Shown here piece by piece: positions 26,469 to 35,210 of a stretch of 64,000 nucleotides of DNA. Source of the DNA: Paenibacillus_AM sp052180255 (GTDB taxonomy: Bacteria; Bacillota; Bacilli; Paenibacillales; NBRC-103111); NCBI RefSeq assembly GCF_052180255.1, contig NZ_CP197466.1, positions 930,001-994,000 on the forward strand. The letters are read 5' to 3'. The position numbers and the translations under genes were made by a program. Position 1 is the stretch's first letter; every line of letters begins with the position of its first letter. The notes beneath the pieces were generated by a model. The model was given only the letters and a program-made list of their open reading frames with translations. It was not told the DNA's origin and made no database searches.

Positions 26469-26678
26469 TTAGGTTTTCTTGAGTGCTTGCTGCAGAGCGG
26501 TAATAAGTTGATTTTTCAGAGATGGATCAATACTCTTCCACACATGTTCAAAGATAACGCCAAGACCAGGCAATACCTGTTCCTGTCCGCCGATGGAATC
26601 GTCAATGATTTCTTGAAGTTCAGCATCGGATTTATTACTGATTCGTTGGAAAATAGCGTGTCTTAAATCTAAGTTCAT
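26469..26678 (-). CDS. sspI: Small acid-soluble spore protein I
   Basis: Minor small acid-soluble protein found in the spore core, 69 residues, the family length. Recognised by NLDLRHAIFQRI at the start, and LPGLGVIFEHVWKSID in the middle, which match SspI of Bacillus. GGGAGTG lies upstream of the ATG. CATAATA about 60 nt upstream on the minus strand resembles a SigG -10, without a convincing -35. Its exact role in the spore is not known. Confidence 0.92.
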   Translation of the reverse strand: MNLDLRHAIFQRISNKSDAELQEIIDDSIGGQEQVLPGLGVIFEHVWKSIDPSLKNQLITALQQALKKT

Positions 26679-26866
26679 CGGTGATGTTCACTCCCAATCT
26701 AATCTAGATGTAACAATCACAGCTTATTATGCTTCAAAGAGGAATAAGACATGCTCGAGCCATTATTTTTAGGGGTAACATAAAATTATGTTATAATAGG
26801 GAATAATAAATTGTTGTAACTTATAATGTAGTTTTCATATAGGAAACTTGGAGGAGGAGGGTTTTC

Positions 26867-27526
26867 GTGAAAAGACAATACGCCATTATAGGACTTGGCC
26901 GATTTGGTTCGAGCGTCGCAAAAAACCTATCAAAAGCAGGGTTTGAAGTGCTTGCTATTGATTCCAGTGAATCGAAGGTTCAGGAGATTTCACCCTTTGT
27001 TACACATGCGCTGCAAGCCGAAAGTACAGACGAAGATGCACTACGTGCGATTGGTATTCGGAATTTTGATGTAGTTATTGTCGCGATCGGTGAGGATATT
27101 CAGTCATCGATTTTAACGACATTGATTTTAAAAGAAATGGGTGTCAAAGGTCTAGTTGTAAAAGCAGCGAATGAGCTGCATGGTAGCGTACTCCGAAAAA
27201 TCGGTGCTGATAAAATCGTATTCCCGGAGCGGGATATGGGGCAGCGTGTTGCACATAGTTTGATTTCCTCAAACATTATCGATTACATAGAGCTGTCAGA
27301 CAATTATAGCATTGTGGAAACACATCCCTCAGGCGTTATGGTGGGACAAACAATCCGTCAATTGGACGTTCGCGCGAAATATAAATGTAACGTTATTGCC
27401 CTGAAAAAAGGCGATAAGCTCATTATTCCACCGGCAGTAGATGAACCGTTAAAAGAAAATGACATCCTTGTGGTGCTTGGACATAATGAAGATATACAAA
27501 AATTTGAATTGGCATTTACGGAGTGA
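26867..27526 (+). CDS. ktrA: KtrA-type potassium channel regulatory subunit
   Basis: Cytoplasmic gating ring of a Ktr potassium transporter, 219 residues. RCK N domain with GLGRFGSSVAKNLSKAG and acidic DSSE after the second strand (NAD/ATP binding); RCK C domain (about 135-217), which in this family binds c-di-AMP. KtrA and KtrC cannot be separated by eye. The membrane subunit KtrB is not adjacent, as is also the case for KtrC/KtrD in Bacillus subtilis. GTG start with GGAGGAGG upstream. The next gene begins at the stop codon. Confidence 0.9.
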   Translation: MKRQYAIIGLGRFGSSVAKNLSKAGFEVLAIDSSESKVQEISPFVTHALQAESTDEDALRAIGIRNFDVVIVAIGEDIQSSILTTLILKEMGVKGLVVKAANELHGSVLRKIGADKIVFPERDMGQRVAHSLISSNIIDYIELSDNYSIVETHPSGVMVGQTIRQLDVRAKYKCNVIALKKGDKLIIPPAVDEPLKENDILVVLGHNEDIQKFELAFTE

Positions 27527-27531
27527 ATATA

Positions 27532-28350
27532 GTGCATAGTGAAATTAGTTCTACACAAAATCCCCGCGTGAAACAGTGGGTACAGCTTTTGGATCGTAAA
27601 GGTCGTCAAAAGCAAGGTCAATACTTGATTGAAGGTACACATCTGATCGAAGAGGCACTTAAACATCAGGCACCTGTTCGAACCATTGTGTATGATTTGG
27701 ATAAAGGACTGCCTCGTGAGCTTCGCGCACTAAGTGAAGGGCAAGTCGAGTGGGTTGGTGTCACTTCGGCAATTATGGAAAAATGCTCGGATACACAGAC
27801 CCCTCAAGGTACATTTGCGGTTGTAGATAAAAGAGGAACCGATGCAGCTGATCTATTCGAGCATGAGAATGCATTGATTGTCGCACTAGATGGGGTTCAG
27901 GACCCCGGAAATTTAGGGACGATTATTCGAAGTGCGGATGCGGTTGGTGCGCATGCAGTTGTACTTGGACGTGGAACAGTGGATCTATACAATCCGAAAA
28001 CGATCCGTTCGACGATGGGTTCCCTATTCCATTTGCCAATTATTGAAGGTGATCTGCAAGAGCTATTATTGGAGGCATCCAATCGTGGCGTACAGATTAT
28101 TGGCAGCTCACTTCAAGCTGAGGCCAGCTACTACGAGCTTGATCTAACCCGTTCTAGCTGGATTGTACTCGGCAATGAGGGACAAGGTCTTTCATCAGAG
28201 GTCGAACAGCTGGTTACACAGCGGGCGATTATTCCGATGCATGGACAGGCGGAGTCGCTTAATGTTGCGATGGCTGGGACTGTTATGTTGTTTGAGGCTG
28301 CGAGGCAGAGGCAAGTTTCAAACAACAGTAATTCCTGTCAACGAACCTGA
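27532..28350 (+). CDS. TrmH/SpoU family RNA 2'-O-methyltransferase
   Basis: SAM-dependent RNA methyltransferase of the SPOUT class, 272 residues, with N-terminal substrate-binding domain (STQNPRVKQWVQLLDRKGRQ) and the three knot motifs: DGVQDPGNLGTIIRSADA, VLGNEGQGLS and IPMHGQAESLNVAMA. Related to YsgA and RlmB; the target nucleotide is unknown. A GTG at 27523 overlaps the ktrA stop, but GGAG 8 nt before GTG 27532 favours the latter. In most Bacillales a SpoU gene of this type precedes pheS; here that is not so in the window. Confidence 0.88.
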   Translation: MHSEISSTQNPRVKQWVQLLDRKGRQKQGQYLIEGTHLIEEALKHQAPVRTIVYDLDKGLPRELRALSEGQVEWVGVTSAIMEKCSDTQTPQGTFAVVDKRGTDAADLFEHENALIVALDGVQDPGNLGTIIRSADAVGAHAVVLGRGTVDLYNPKTIRSTMGSLFHLPIIEGDLQELLLEASNRGVQIIGSSLQAEASYYELDLTRSSWIVLGNEGQGLSSEVEQLVTQRAIIPMHGQAESLNVAMAGTVMLFEAARQRQVSNNSNSCQRT

Positions 28351-28389
28351 ATATCTGTCTTTTACTCAAATTACTGTCCTCAACTCACC

Positions 28390-28440
28390 AAAGACTGGAA
28401 ATTGGTCGATGCTAACCTCGATCAATCTCCAGTCTTTTTT
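28390..28440 (+). terminator. Terminator after the SpoU methyltransferase
   Basis: AAAGACTGGA.ATTG.TCGA pairs with TCGA.CAAT.TCCAGTCTTT and ends in six T. The rest of 28441-28670 carries only the promoter described next. Confidence 0.85.
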
Positions 28441-28578
28441 CTCTGCTTTTTAAAGCCTTCTCAAGCCTTTCCTCGATTCTTTTCTCTGCCTTCAAGATCA
28501 GCAATGATTATCTCGGAATTGAAGGAAAAGCCTTGTGGGAGTAAGGCGGAGGGAATAAACAATCCAATAAATCCCAAA

Positions 28579-28607
28579 TTGACTGTTTCTATTAGTTATA
28601 GTAGTAT
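28579..28607 (+). promoter_or_regulatory. SigA-like promoter of the chemoreceptor gene
   Basis: TTGACT (28579-28584), 17 bp, TAGTAT (28602-28607). No SigD-type motif (TAAA-N15-GCCGATAT) was found, which is unusual for a chemoreceptor in this group. Confidence 0.5.
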
Positions 28608-28670
28608 TATTTTCTGGAAAAATAGAGGGAAAATTATCCTCTTTAATTACATACTGAAGGAATGGTGTTT

Positions 28671-30656
28671 TTGGGAAAAATTAAACAGTTATTTAAATCA
28701 GGTCTTGCCGCTCGGATTTTAGTTCCAAGTGGTCTACTCACGGTCATTGTAATTGCAGTGATGACTTACTTGTCCTACCAGTATTCATCACAAGCAATGA
28801 TCAATGCCCTTGATAATGAATCAGTTCAGAGAATGGAAGAACTACATGAGGTATTGAGTACTAATTTAGACAGATATCAGAATATAGCAGATGTCTTAGA
28901 AAAAAATATTCAAGAAAAAACTAACAATAGTGGAGTCGTCTCTACAATGGATAACTTGTTGGGATCCGATAAACATCTTATGTCTGTTTATTTCGGTCAG
29001 ACGGATGGAAAATTCATTGCTAATAAAGGAACTAATACACCAGCTGATTATGACCCTAGAAAGAGACCTTTTTATCAAAGTGCGTCAGCATTAAAACCTG
29101 GTGAATATTACTGGTCTGATGTCTACAAAGATGCGTTTACTGGTCAAAAGATTATGACTCTTTCAAAACCAGTCTATGAAAATTCAAAATTATTAGGTGT
29201 TGTAGGTATAGACTTAGATCTTGGATTCATAGCAGATATAATTAAACAAGTTAAACTAGGTCAAACTGGCTTTGCCACTTTGCTTGATAGAAACGGTATA
29301 TTTGTGTATCATCCAGACAATAATTTGATGGATAAAGATGCAAGTAATGAGAATTATTATTTACAAACTGTAGGTAAGAAATCTGGTATCGTACATTACG
29401 ATGCAAATGGTAATGCTAAAACATTTGCATTTTCTAGGACTGATAGAACAGGTTGGGTTATTGCAGGTGATGTTATGGATAGTGATATAAAAGCTGTAGC
29501 ATCTACCGTTGTAAAACCTCTCTTAATTGTTGCATTGTTTGCTATCATTATTGCAAGTATAGTTATGATTCCTATAATCTCTAGTGCAATAACTCCGCTT
29601 ATTCTTTTGGTTAGAAAAATGAAGGAAGTAGAGCAGGGAGACCTAACAGTCAATTTAGATTTAAAAAGAAAAGATGAGATTGGTTTAGTGGCAAACACAT
29701 TCAATAACATGGTTGAAAACCTTAAGGAAATAATTGGAAAACTTAAAGATACCTCGCAGAATGTTGCTTCTACAGCAGAGGAACTATCTGCTTCAGCGGA
29801 GGAGTCAGCTAAATCTCTAGAAGAAGTTTCATCATCTATACAACAAGTTAGTGCGAGCACTGAAAACCAGACATTTACAGTTGGTAACGTTCTGGATGAT
29901 GCAGAGCAAATAAAATCTCATATCCAAGAAATACATGATAGAAATGTCAAAATACTTGCCATAATTAAGGATGCTAAACTGCAGACTGCAGAAGGTGCTG
30001 ATATTGTAGCTGAACTAGTATCCCATATCGAACAAATAAAAACCATGTCAGAATTTATTCTACAATCAACGATGAACTTAGAAAGTAAATCATCTAATAT
30101 TAATGATATTGTCGATATAATTAAAGGTATAGCGGATCAAACCAATCTTCTTTCCCTAAATGCAGGTATAGAGGCAGCTAGAGCTGGTGAACATGGTAGG
30201 GGATTCGCAGTGGTAGCAAACGAAGTTCGTAAGTTAGCAGAACAATCCAAGAATGCCACTAACGATATCAGTACGTTAATCAGTGAGATTCAAGATAATG
30301 TTAAACAAGTAGTAGTATCCGTAGAGAATGGAGCTGGAAAAATCTCTGATGGAGTTCGTAAAGGGAATGAAGTAGGATCTAAGTTCAGCGAAATAAAAAA
30401 TCAAGTAGATACTATTGATCAGACGTTCCTCAGTAAATTGCCTATAATGGAAAAAATACACAATAGCGCTGGAGATATAGTTAAATCGCTTGAGAATACG
30501 AAGCGTCAGTCTGATGAAGTCGCAGCTGGAGCGGAAGAAATAGCAGCTGCAACTGAACAACAGTTGGCTTCTATGGAAGAAGTAAGTAGTGTATCTAATA
30601 GCCTTTCTAACATGGCAGATGAGCTGCAGGAAGCAATTACGAGATTCAAGATATAA
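28671..30656 (+). CDS. Methyl-accepting chemotaxis protein with Cache domain
   Basis: Transmembrane chemoreceptor, about 661 residues. Helix 1 (about 14-36), extracellular double-Cache sensor (40-275) with DPRKRPFYQSA and the membrane-proximal DLDLGFI pattern, helix 2 (about 282-305), HAMP (307-360), and the long signalling coiled coil whose tip carries IADQTNLLSLNAGIEAARAGEHGRGFAVVA (split over about 490-520). The nearest ATG (28662) abuts its ribosome site; AAGGA at 28656-28660 fits TTG 28671 better. The gene is visibly AT-richer than its neighbours and has no che gene near it. Ligand unknown. Confidence 0.9.
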   Translation: MGKIKQLFKSGLAARILVPSGLLTVIVIAVMTYLSYQYSSQAMINALDNESVQRMEELHEVLSTNLDRYQNIADVLEKNIQEKTNNSGVVSTMDNLLGSDKHLMSVYFGQTDGKFIANKGTNTPADYDPRKRPFYQSASALKPGEYYWSDVYKDAFTGQKIMTLSKPVYENSKLLGVVGIDLDLGFIADIIKQVKLGQTGFATLLDRNGIFVYHPDNNLMDKDASNENYYLQTVGKKSGIVHYDANGNAKTFAFSRTDRTGWVIAGDVMDSDIKAVASTVVKPLLIVALFAIIIASIVMIPIISSAITPLILLVRKMKEVEQGDLTVNLDLKRKDEIGLVANTFNNMVENLKEIIGKLKDTSQNVASTAEELSASAEESAKSLEEVSSSIQQVSASTENQTFTVGNVLDDAEQIKSHIQEIHDRNVKILAIIKDAKLQTAEGADIVAELVSHIEQIKTMSEFILQSTMNLESKSSNINDIVDIIKGIADQTNLLSLNAGIEAARAGEHGRGFAVVANEVRKLAEQSKNATNDISTLISEIQDNVKQVVVSVENGAGKISDGVRKGNEVGSKFSEIKNQVDTIDQTFLSKLPIMEKIHNSAGDIVKSLENTKRQSDEVAAGAEEIAAATEQQLASMEEVSSVSNSLSNMADELQEAITRFKI

Positions 30657-30671
30657 GAAATCAAAGAGAAA

Positions 30672-30707
30672 TGCTGTAGCCAATAAAGGTTACAGCCTTT
30701 TTCTTTT
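30672..30707 (+). terminator. Terminator after the chemoreceptor
   Basis: GCTGTAGCC, loop AATAA, AGGTTACAGC (one mismatch), followed by CTTTTTCTTTT. Confidence 0.75.
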
Positions 30708-30738
30708 GAAACAACGGACTCTTTCCGTATCTCTACCA

Positions 30739-30783
30739 TCACTTATGATACGGTTCTTCGTGCTAATTGAAACGGCAAGTTTT
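30739..30783 (+). repeat. Dispersed repeat, copy A
   Basis: Begins TCACTTATGATACGGTTC and ends AACGGCAAGTTTT. Copy C (38033-38076) aligns without gaps, differing at nine of 43 positions; copy B (35169-35210) shares the first 18 bases exactly and carries the end motif inverted in front. The rest of 30784-31003 contains a minus-oriented hairpin (30864-30885, AAAGA.CCC/GGG.TCTTT) followed on the minus strand by a T run, with no gene for it to serve. Confidence 0.6.
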
Positions 30784-31003
30784 CCTGTCTGCCTTTTTGT
30801 GGGCCTACTGCACTACCAATTTAAAGAAAAACCACCAAACAAAAAACGAGCACAAAAAAATCAAAAGACCCCGCGAGGGATCTTTCAATAGAAAGCTTTG
30901 AACTTGGCAACATTCAGGTGTACAGAATGGTTGTACAATTGACTGCAATAAGCAATTGTGAAAAAATTGGTAAGATAACATCAACTTAGGAGGAAAGACC
31001 AAC

Positions 31004-32710
31004 GTGAAAAAGTTTCACTGGTGTTCTGCATTTCTGATTATTCTCATTTTTACTTTACTCCCCTTTGGCAGCCTCGCTGCTGCCAGCGGTGAAAACTCTG
31101 AGACCATGGCGACCATCGACAGCCGCCCCATCTACTTTGACGTCGCTCCTCAACAGATTAACGGACGCGTGATGGTTCCGCTTCGCGCCATTTTTGAAAG
31201 CCTAGGCGCAGAGGTAGGCTGGGATAGCTCCACGCAGACGATCACAGGCAAAAAGGACGCCATTGCCATCACTCTTCGCCTAAATGACACCAAGGCAGAG
31301 GTCGGCGGCAAGACAGTCCCACTGGATGTGGCCGCAACCCAAATCGAAGGAAGAACCTTCGTCCCGGCTCGATTCGTTGCGGAGAGCTTCGGAGCTGACG
31401 TCAAATGGGACGATAGCCGCAAGCAGGTCATCATCACTACAGGAACCGCTGCTCCGGAAGGACACTACTACTTCATTTACAACAGCCAGAAGGTAACGGC
31501 TCAGGACTTGGCTTCGATCAAGCTGTTCGTCAACAAATTCAGACAGACCTATAATGTTCTGTTAGATGCCGGACAGTACAAGACAGCTGTAGATTTGTAC
31601 GACGCTCTGAAAGCAGAACAGAAGAAGCTAGGCGGCAAGGTCGCCGGAATCCAAATCTTCGGACTTGCTGAAGACGTGCCATCGTTCACCTACACGCATA
31701 AGATGAAGCCTTCGAAGGGCAATTTCGAATGGAACGGCGTCGAGGAGGACAAGAACGAGAAGTCCGTGTCCGACTTTCCCTACTCCACCTTCAAAAACGA
31801 CAGCAAGTACCTGAATGACGTCTCCGTCTACAACATCGTTCAGGAGAATCTTCCGATAAGCGTTATTCCGGAATGGCCCGTCTCTCGCCTGCCACTGACG
31901 AAAGGCGAAATCGCCAAGTACATTGACAACTACGACGCCTACCGCAAGCAGACCGAAGGGAAATCCGTTCCAACCGTCGCCCTTTCGGCCCCTGTCGAGT
32001 TTCAAAGAGGACTGGACACAGCTCAGGACGACATCGCATTCTTCATGAAATGTCTGAAAGAGGATAAGGAATTTGGTCTCTTCAAGAATACCGACCAGCG
32101 CATCTACTATAAGGAGTTGGCCGCGAGCTTGGCTAAGGAGAATAAGACCGGAATAATGGACCTTGTGGTGGGCAGCCGGGGTGACAGCGATGGGGCTTCC
32201 CTGAAAAAAGATAGTAAGGAGTACTTCTTAGACCGCAAAAGCGCGGCTAGCCTAAACTCCAACTATTATACGGCCTTCTTCTGGGGATTCACCGCCGCCA
32301 AGGGTCTTAGCGCGGACAGCATCGTCCACGACGGACTGGCTAAGGGTAAAATGATCAACCCTATCGCTCATACTGTCCCGGCGTTCAGCAGGGGAGTCAA
32401 TAATTTCTTGTGGCTTCCGATCCCCACGCCGGAGGGTGAGACAGGAGACGACTGGAACGACTACGTCGCGGTGGACAAGGAGCATCTGGAGTGGGATAAT
32501 CCGTTCTTCTTCGTCTACAAGTACTACGAGGCGATCGACGGCGGAAAGACCCGCCTACAGAGTTTCTTCGAGGCGAATGCCGCCTACGCGGCCCTGACCG
32601 TGGCCAACAAAAACACCTCGCGGTTCTTATTCGGATTTGACTACGTGTGGTCCTCGTTCGGCTTCGAGAACCTGTTCTCGCTGCATTACCTGGGCTTGGC
32701 CGACTACTAA
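31004..32710 (+). CDS. Secreted protein with copper amine oxidase-like stalk domain
   Basis: Exported protein of 568 residues. A signal peptide (about 1-28, KKFHWC..., cleavage near LAAAS) precedes a PF07833 stalk domain (about 33-150) made of two repeats with MVPLRAIFESLGAEVGWD and FVPARFVAESFGADVKWD. PF07833 domains are common surface modules in Paenibacillaceae. The remaining 400 residues, rich in aromatic and charged residues (for example NNFLWLPIPTPEG and FFEANAAYAALT), match nothing I recognise. The gene is clearly richer in G+C than those around it and uses CTG/GTC/AAG-type codons. GTG start with AGGAGG about 11 nt upstream; terminators on both sides make it monocistronic. Confidence 0.8.
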   Translation: MKKFHWCSAFLIILIFTLLPFGSLAAASGENSETMATIDSRPIYFDVAPQQINGRVMVPLRAIFESLGAEVGWDSSTQTITGKKDAIAITLRLNDTKAEVGGKTVPLDVAATQIEGRTFVPARFVAESFGADVKWDDSRKQVIITTGTAAPEGHYYFIYNSQKVTAQDLASIKLFVNKFRQTYNVLLDAGQYKTAVDLYDALKAEQKKLGGKVAGIQIFGLAEDVPSFTYTHKMKPSKGNFEWNGVEEDKNEKSVSDFPYSTFKNDSKYLNDVSVYNIVQENLPISVIPEWPVSRLPLTKGEIAKYIDNYDAYRKQTEGKSVPTVALSAPVEFQRGLDTAQDDIAFFMKCLKEDKEFGLFKNTDQRIYYKELAASLAKENKTGIMDLVVGSRGDSDGASLKKDSKEYFLDRKSAASLNSNYYTAFFWGFTAAKGLSADSIVHDGLAKGKMINPIAHTVPAFSRGVNNFLWLPIPTPEGETGDDWNDYVAVDKEHLEWDNPFFFVYKYYEAIDGGKTRLQSFFEANAAYAALTVANKNTSRFLFGFDYVWSSFGFENLFSLHYLGLADY

Positions 32711-32719
32711 TAACAAGGT

Positions 32720-32760
32720 AGAAGAACTCTTGGAGAGCATCCAAGGGTTCTTCTTTTTCT
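32720..32760 (+). terminator. Terminator after the stalk-domain protein gene
   Basis: AGAAGAAC.CTTGG pairs with CCAAG.GTTCTTCT, followed by TTTTCT. Confidence 0.85.
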
Positions 32761-32809
32761 AAGCACTGTCCGCCCTTTTTTGCGTTCCGCCTACCATCTT
32801 GAAAAAGCG

Positions 32810-32862
32810 AAAAAAGCGACAGTTGCGACTTTCCACTTTGGACACTATTGTCGCTTTTTTTT
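32810..32862. terminator. Second, bidirectional hairpin terminator
   Basis: AAAAAAGCGACA pairs with TGTCGCTTTTTT around a 27-base loop; T runs are present on both strands. On the minus strand it is placed to end the next gene. The rest of 32863-32966 shows nothing. Confidence 0.75.
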
Positions 32863-32966
32863 GGAGAAACGCTGAAATTTTGTGCAGGTAAACCGCTTCG
32901 CTGAATTGCCGCATTTGACGCTTCTGTCACTAAAACTAGCAAGTCATCGGAGAACTATTTTTGTAA

Positions 32967-34088
32967 CTAAAGCCGCCAAAGATTGGCAATAGAATTAGCG
33001 GCAGAGGCGATATGTTCAGCAGCTAAGTCGTCGTCATGAATAACAATCGCAGGCGACGGATACAAACTTTCAAATTCAGTGTGGAGTATAAGCACGATTT
33101 GATTCGGCAGGCTAACTTGAGCACGCAGAATGTGATGCCAAAGTACAGTGAAAGAATCGGTTTCACCCAAATTGACGGCTTCGATGCCTTGAAGTTTTAT
33201 CGGCGAAGTTCCATCGTAATACGTGATCTTGCTTGTTACAAGTGATGGAACCGATCTTTCTTTCTTGGTAGAGGGGATCTTTCTAGGGCGAATAAGTAGC
33301 TCCCACAAAACGATACAGAGAGAAGGAAGAAGGAAAGCTAGAACTGCCAGCCACTTGCTTGTGGTCAATAGCAAAGTTCCTAAAAAAAGTGCTGCCGATA
33401 GGGTAGCAAGCAGCCAGAAATATAACCCTTCCAACCGTTTCGAAGAACGCTTTTTGGCAAAATTCGAATTAGCAATCCATGTTTCTTCGATCTCCGACGT
33501 AGCCATTGGTTCATCTTTTTGCTGGTCTTCACCATTCCCTTCTCTCTTTGGTACATGCTCGCCTCCCAACAGGTACGGATTCATTTTATCGTCCCAGCGC
33601 TCAAATTCGTCTGGACGCCACCAAAAATGAAGGCAATGCTCAATCTGCTCCAAGTACTGAAGGGGGGCCTCATAGAGATGAAAATACTGCGATAGTTCCA
33701 AATGAACAACGGGAGATTGATGCGTTTGCACATGTGTAAATAAAGTTTCCAGCCATTTTAACATATAAGGACCAAGCATCGGGAAACGTGCCAATGTAAC
33801 AGGCAAGCTCTGTCGCAATTGCGTTGCAGCCTCTCCCCATGGAATATGCCAATTTAATGCCTCCGCGAATGCTTCCCACTCGGGTAAATCCTCAAGCTCC
33901 TCATTTTTCAGATGGGGTTTAAGCTCATTCCACGTTGTTATAAGCTGCCCGCGATAACGTTGGTATTGCTCCTGACTGACGAGGCTGAACCACAAAAGTG
34001 CGAGAAAACTGTTCGTCTCAAAGGCAACATCTTCATATTGTCCATCTACTGCCTCCGCAGTAACACTTAAAAACGTCCGGTTTCCCAT
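32967..34088 (-). CDS. Uncharacterised protein with two central membrane helices
   Basis: Not recognised with confidence. 373 residues starting MGNRTFLSVTAE. The first 185 residues are soluble and rich in Trp, Leu and Glu (LPEWEAFAEALNWHIPWGEAA, HFWWRPDEFERWDD), a pattern I associate loosely with DUF7822-like or immunity-type proteins. A charged linker follows, then two adjacent hydrophobic helices (about 222-243 and 246-266), and a cytoplasmic-looking tail of about 100 residues. ATG 34088 has AGGAAG 11 nt upstream; the GTG at 34100 is too close to that site. It is monocistronic and lies between the GC-rich secreted protein and the DUF899 gene. No toxin gene is adjacent. Confidence 0.55.
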   Translation of the reverse strand: MGNRTFLSVTAEAVDGQYEDVAFETNSFLALLWFSLVSQEQYQRYRGQLITTWNELKPHLKNEELEDLPEWEAFAEALNWHIPWGEAATQLRQSLPVTLARFPMLGPYMLKWLETLFTHVQTHQSPVVHLELSQYFHLYEAPLQYLEQIEHCLHFWWRPDEFERWDDKMNPYLLGGEHVPKREGNGEDQQKDEPMATSEIEETWIANSNFAKKRSSKRLEGLYFWLLATLSAALFLGTLLLTTSKWLAVLAFLLPSLCIVLWELLIRPRKIPSTKKERSVPSLVTSKITYYDGTSPIKLQGIEAVNLGETDSFTVLWHHILRAQVSLPNQIVLILHTEFESLYPSPAIVIHDDDLAAEHIASAANSIANLWRL

Positions 34089-34284
34089 AATTCCCGACAC
34101 TTCCTAACCGTCATAGAATGAAAGAAATGATGTTACTTTCGAGAGTCAAGAATAAACAAGATGCATCATGTCCCGTGAATATAATGTACGATTAGATTGC
34201 GAATCTTACTTAATTCAATATATCTTTCAATTTTTATTTGATTCCTTGCATGTAGGCCATTATCCAGTAAAATCCATTTTTTTG

Positions 34285-34313
34285 TTGACATGGCTGAAAC
34301 ATCACTGTACCAT
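34285..34313 (+). promoter_or_regulatory. Promoter of the DUF899 gene
   Basis: TTGACA (34285-34290), 17 bp, TACCAT (34308-34313), about 100 nt before the gene. Nothing else was recognised in 34089-34284. Confidence 0.55.
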
Positions 34314-34416
34314 TGTCTTAAATTAAAGATAATGAAATCAGCTCAAAATTTCGCTGCCGCGGTCATACTAACTAGTAATGTTATCCAAAATTAATAATCG
34401 ATTAGAGGAGGAAGAA

Positions 34417-35088
34417 ATGACACCGAATCAAACAGCGCTTCCGTCAGTCGTTTCAGAAGACGAGTGGCGGATTGCTCGTGAAAAGCTGCTTATTAAAGAA
34501 AAAGAGCTCACCCGAACTTTGGACTCGCTCGCCGCAGAGCGTAGAAGACTTCCGATGGTCCGCTTCGACAAATTTTACACCTTCGAGGGTCCAAATGGCA
34601 CAGCGGGCCTGCTTGATCTTTTTGAAGGACGCCGCCAGCTCATCGTCTACCACTTTATGATGGATCCGGGCTCCGACAACCGTTGTCGCGGCTGTTCATC
34701 CTTTGTCGACAACATCGGCCATCTCGCCCATCTGCACGCCCGTGATACCACCTTCATTCTTGTCTCCCCCGCGCCGCTGTCGCAGTTCGAGCCCTATAAG
34801 AAACGCATGGGCTGGAATGTGCCTTGGTTCTCTTCGAACGGCTACGATTTCAACTTAGACTGCGGTGTTGGCAAAGGATTTGGACTTAGTGTCTTCCTCC
34901 GCGATAATGACAGAATCTTTCGTACCTATTTTACAACGTCACGCGGCGTCGATAGACTCAGAGCCGATTTCAATTTCTTAGACCTTACGCCCTTTGGCCG
35001 TCAAGAAGACTGGGAAGACTCCCCTGAAGGGTGGCCACAAACCCCGCCGTACACGTGGTGGCGCCTACACGACGAATACGAAGAATAA
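34417..35088 (+). CDS. DUF899 family thioredoxin-fold protein
   Basis: Protein of 223 residues of the DUF899 family, which adopts a thioredoxin-like fold. Seen: REKLLIKEKELTR near the start, LIVYHFMMDPGSDNRCRGCSSFVDNIGHL with the conserved Cys pair (CRGC, about 88-91), FFSSNGYDFN-type segment and YFTTSRGVD. Family members are often found in soil bacteria as single genes; their function is unknown, although a redox role has been suggested. The frame is open back to 34378, but AGGAGG 6 nt before ATG 34417 fixes the start. The gene has higher G+C than the core genes of the window. Confidence 0.85.
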   Translation: MTPNQTALPSVVSEDEWRIAREKLLIKEKELTRTLDSLAAERRRLPMVRFDKFYTFEGPNGTAGLLDLFEGRRQLIVYHFMMDPGSDNRCRGCSSFVDNIGHLAHLHARDTTFILVSPAPLSQFEPYKKRMGWNVPWFSSNGYDFNLDCGVGKGFGLSVFLRDNDRIFRTYFTTSRGVDRLRADFNFLDLTPFGRQEDWEDSPEGWPQTPPYTWWRLHDEYEE

Positions 35089-35129
35089 CAGAAAGCCTTC
35101 GGTCACGTTAATTGGAAAGGGGAACAGTT

Positions 35130-35189
35130 ATGACAAAAACCTTGACAGATGACTGTCCACAACCTCATAAAACTTGCCGTCACTTATGA
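35130..35189 (+). pseudogene. Truncated ORF start interrupted by repeat copy B
   Basis: GGAAAGGGG stands 7 nt before an ATG that opens MTKTLTDDCPQPH and then runs into repeat copy B (from 35169) and stops after 19 codons. The good ribosome site directly after the DUF899 gene suggests that a second gene of that operon began here and was cut. The lost gene cannot be identified from 13 residues. Confidence 0.4.
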
Positions 35190-35210
35190 TACGGTTCACC
35201 GTATCACTCG
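35169..35210 (+). repeat. Dispersed repeat, copy B
   Basis: AAAACTTGCCGT is the reverse complement of the end of copies A and C; it is followed at once by TCACTTATGATACGGTTC, the start of copy A. The tail makes a perfect palindrome, GATACGGTTCACCGTATC. A further hairpin, GGCACCCTGTTGGGTGCC, follows at about 35227. The rest of 35250-35500 has no gene that I can support; it is GC-rich and may be decayed coding DNA. Confidence 0.55.

Noticed and set aside
26424..26666. Plus-strand frame of 80 codons
   Set aside because: Antisense to sspI, whose sequence is recognised.
26679..26866. Possible c-di-AMP (ydaO) riboswitch before ktrA
   Set aside because: The region is under 190 bp, AT-rich and shows none of the conserved GC-rich helices; TATAAT-like boxes at 26792 and 26822 lack good -35 partners.
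28441..28660. Possible cyclic di-GMP riboswitch before the chemoreceptor
   Set aside because: None of the conserved GEMM-I bases or a paired P1 could be found.
32397..32942. Minus-strand frame of 181 codons opposite the stalk-domain gene
   Set aside because: Arg/Ser-rich antisense frame in GC-rich DNA that crosses two terminators.
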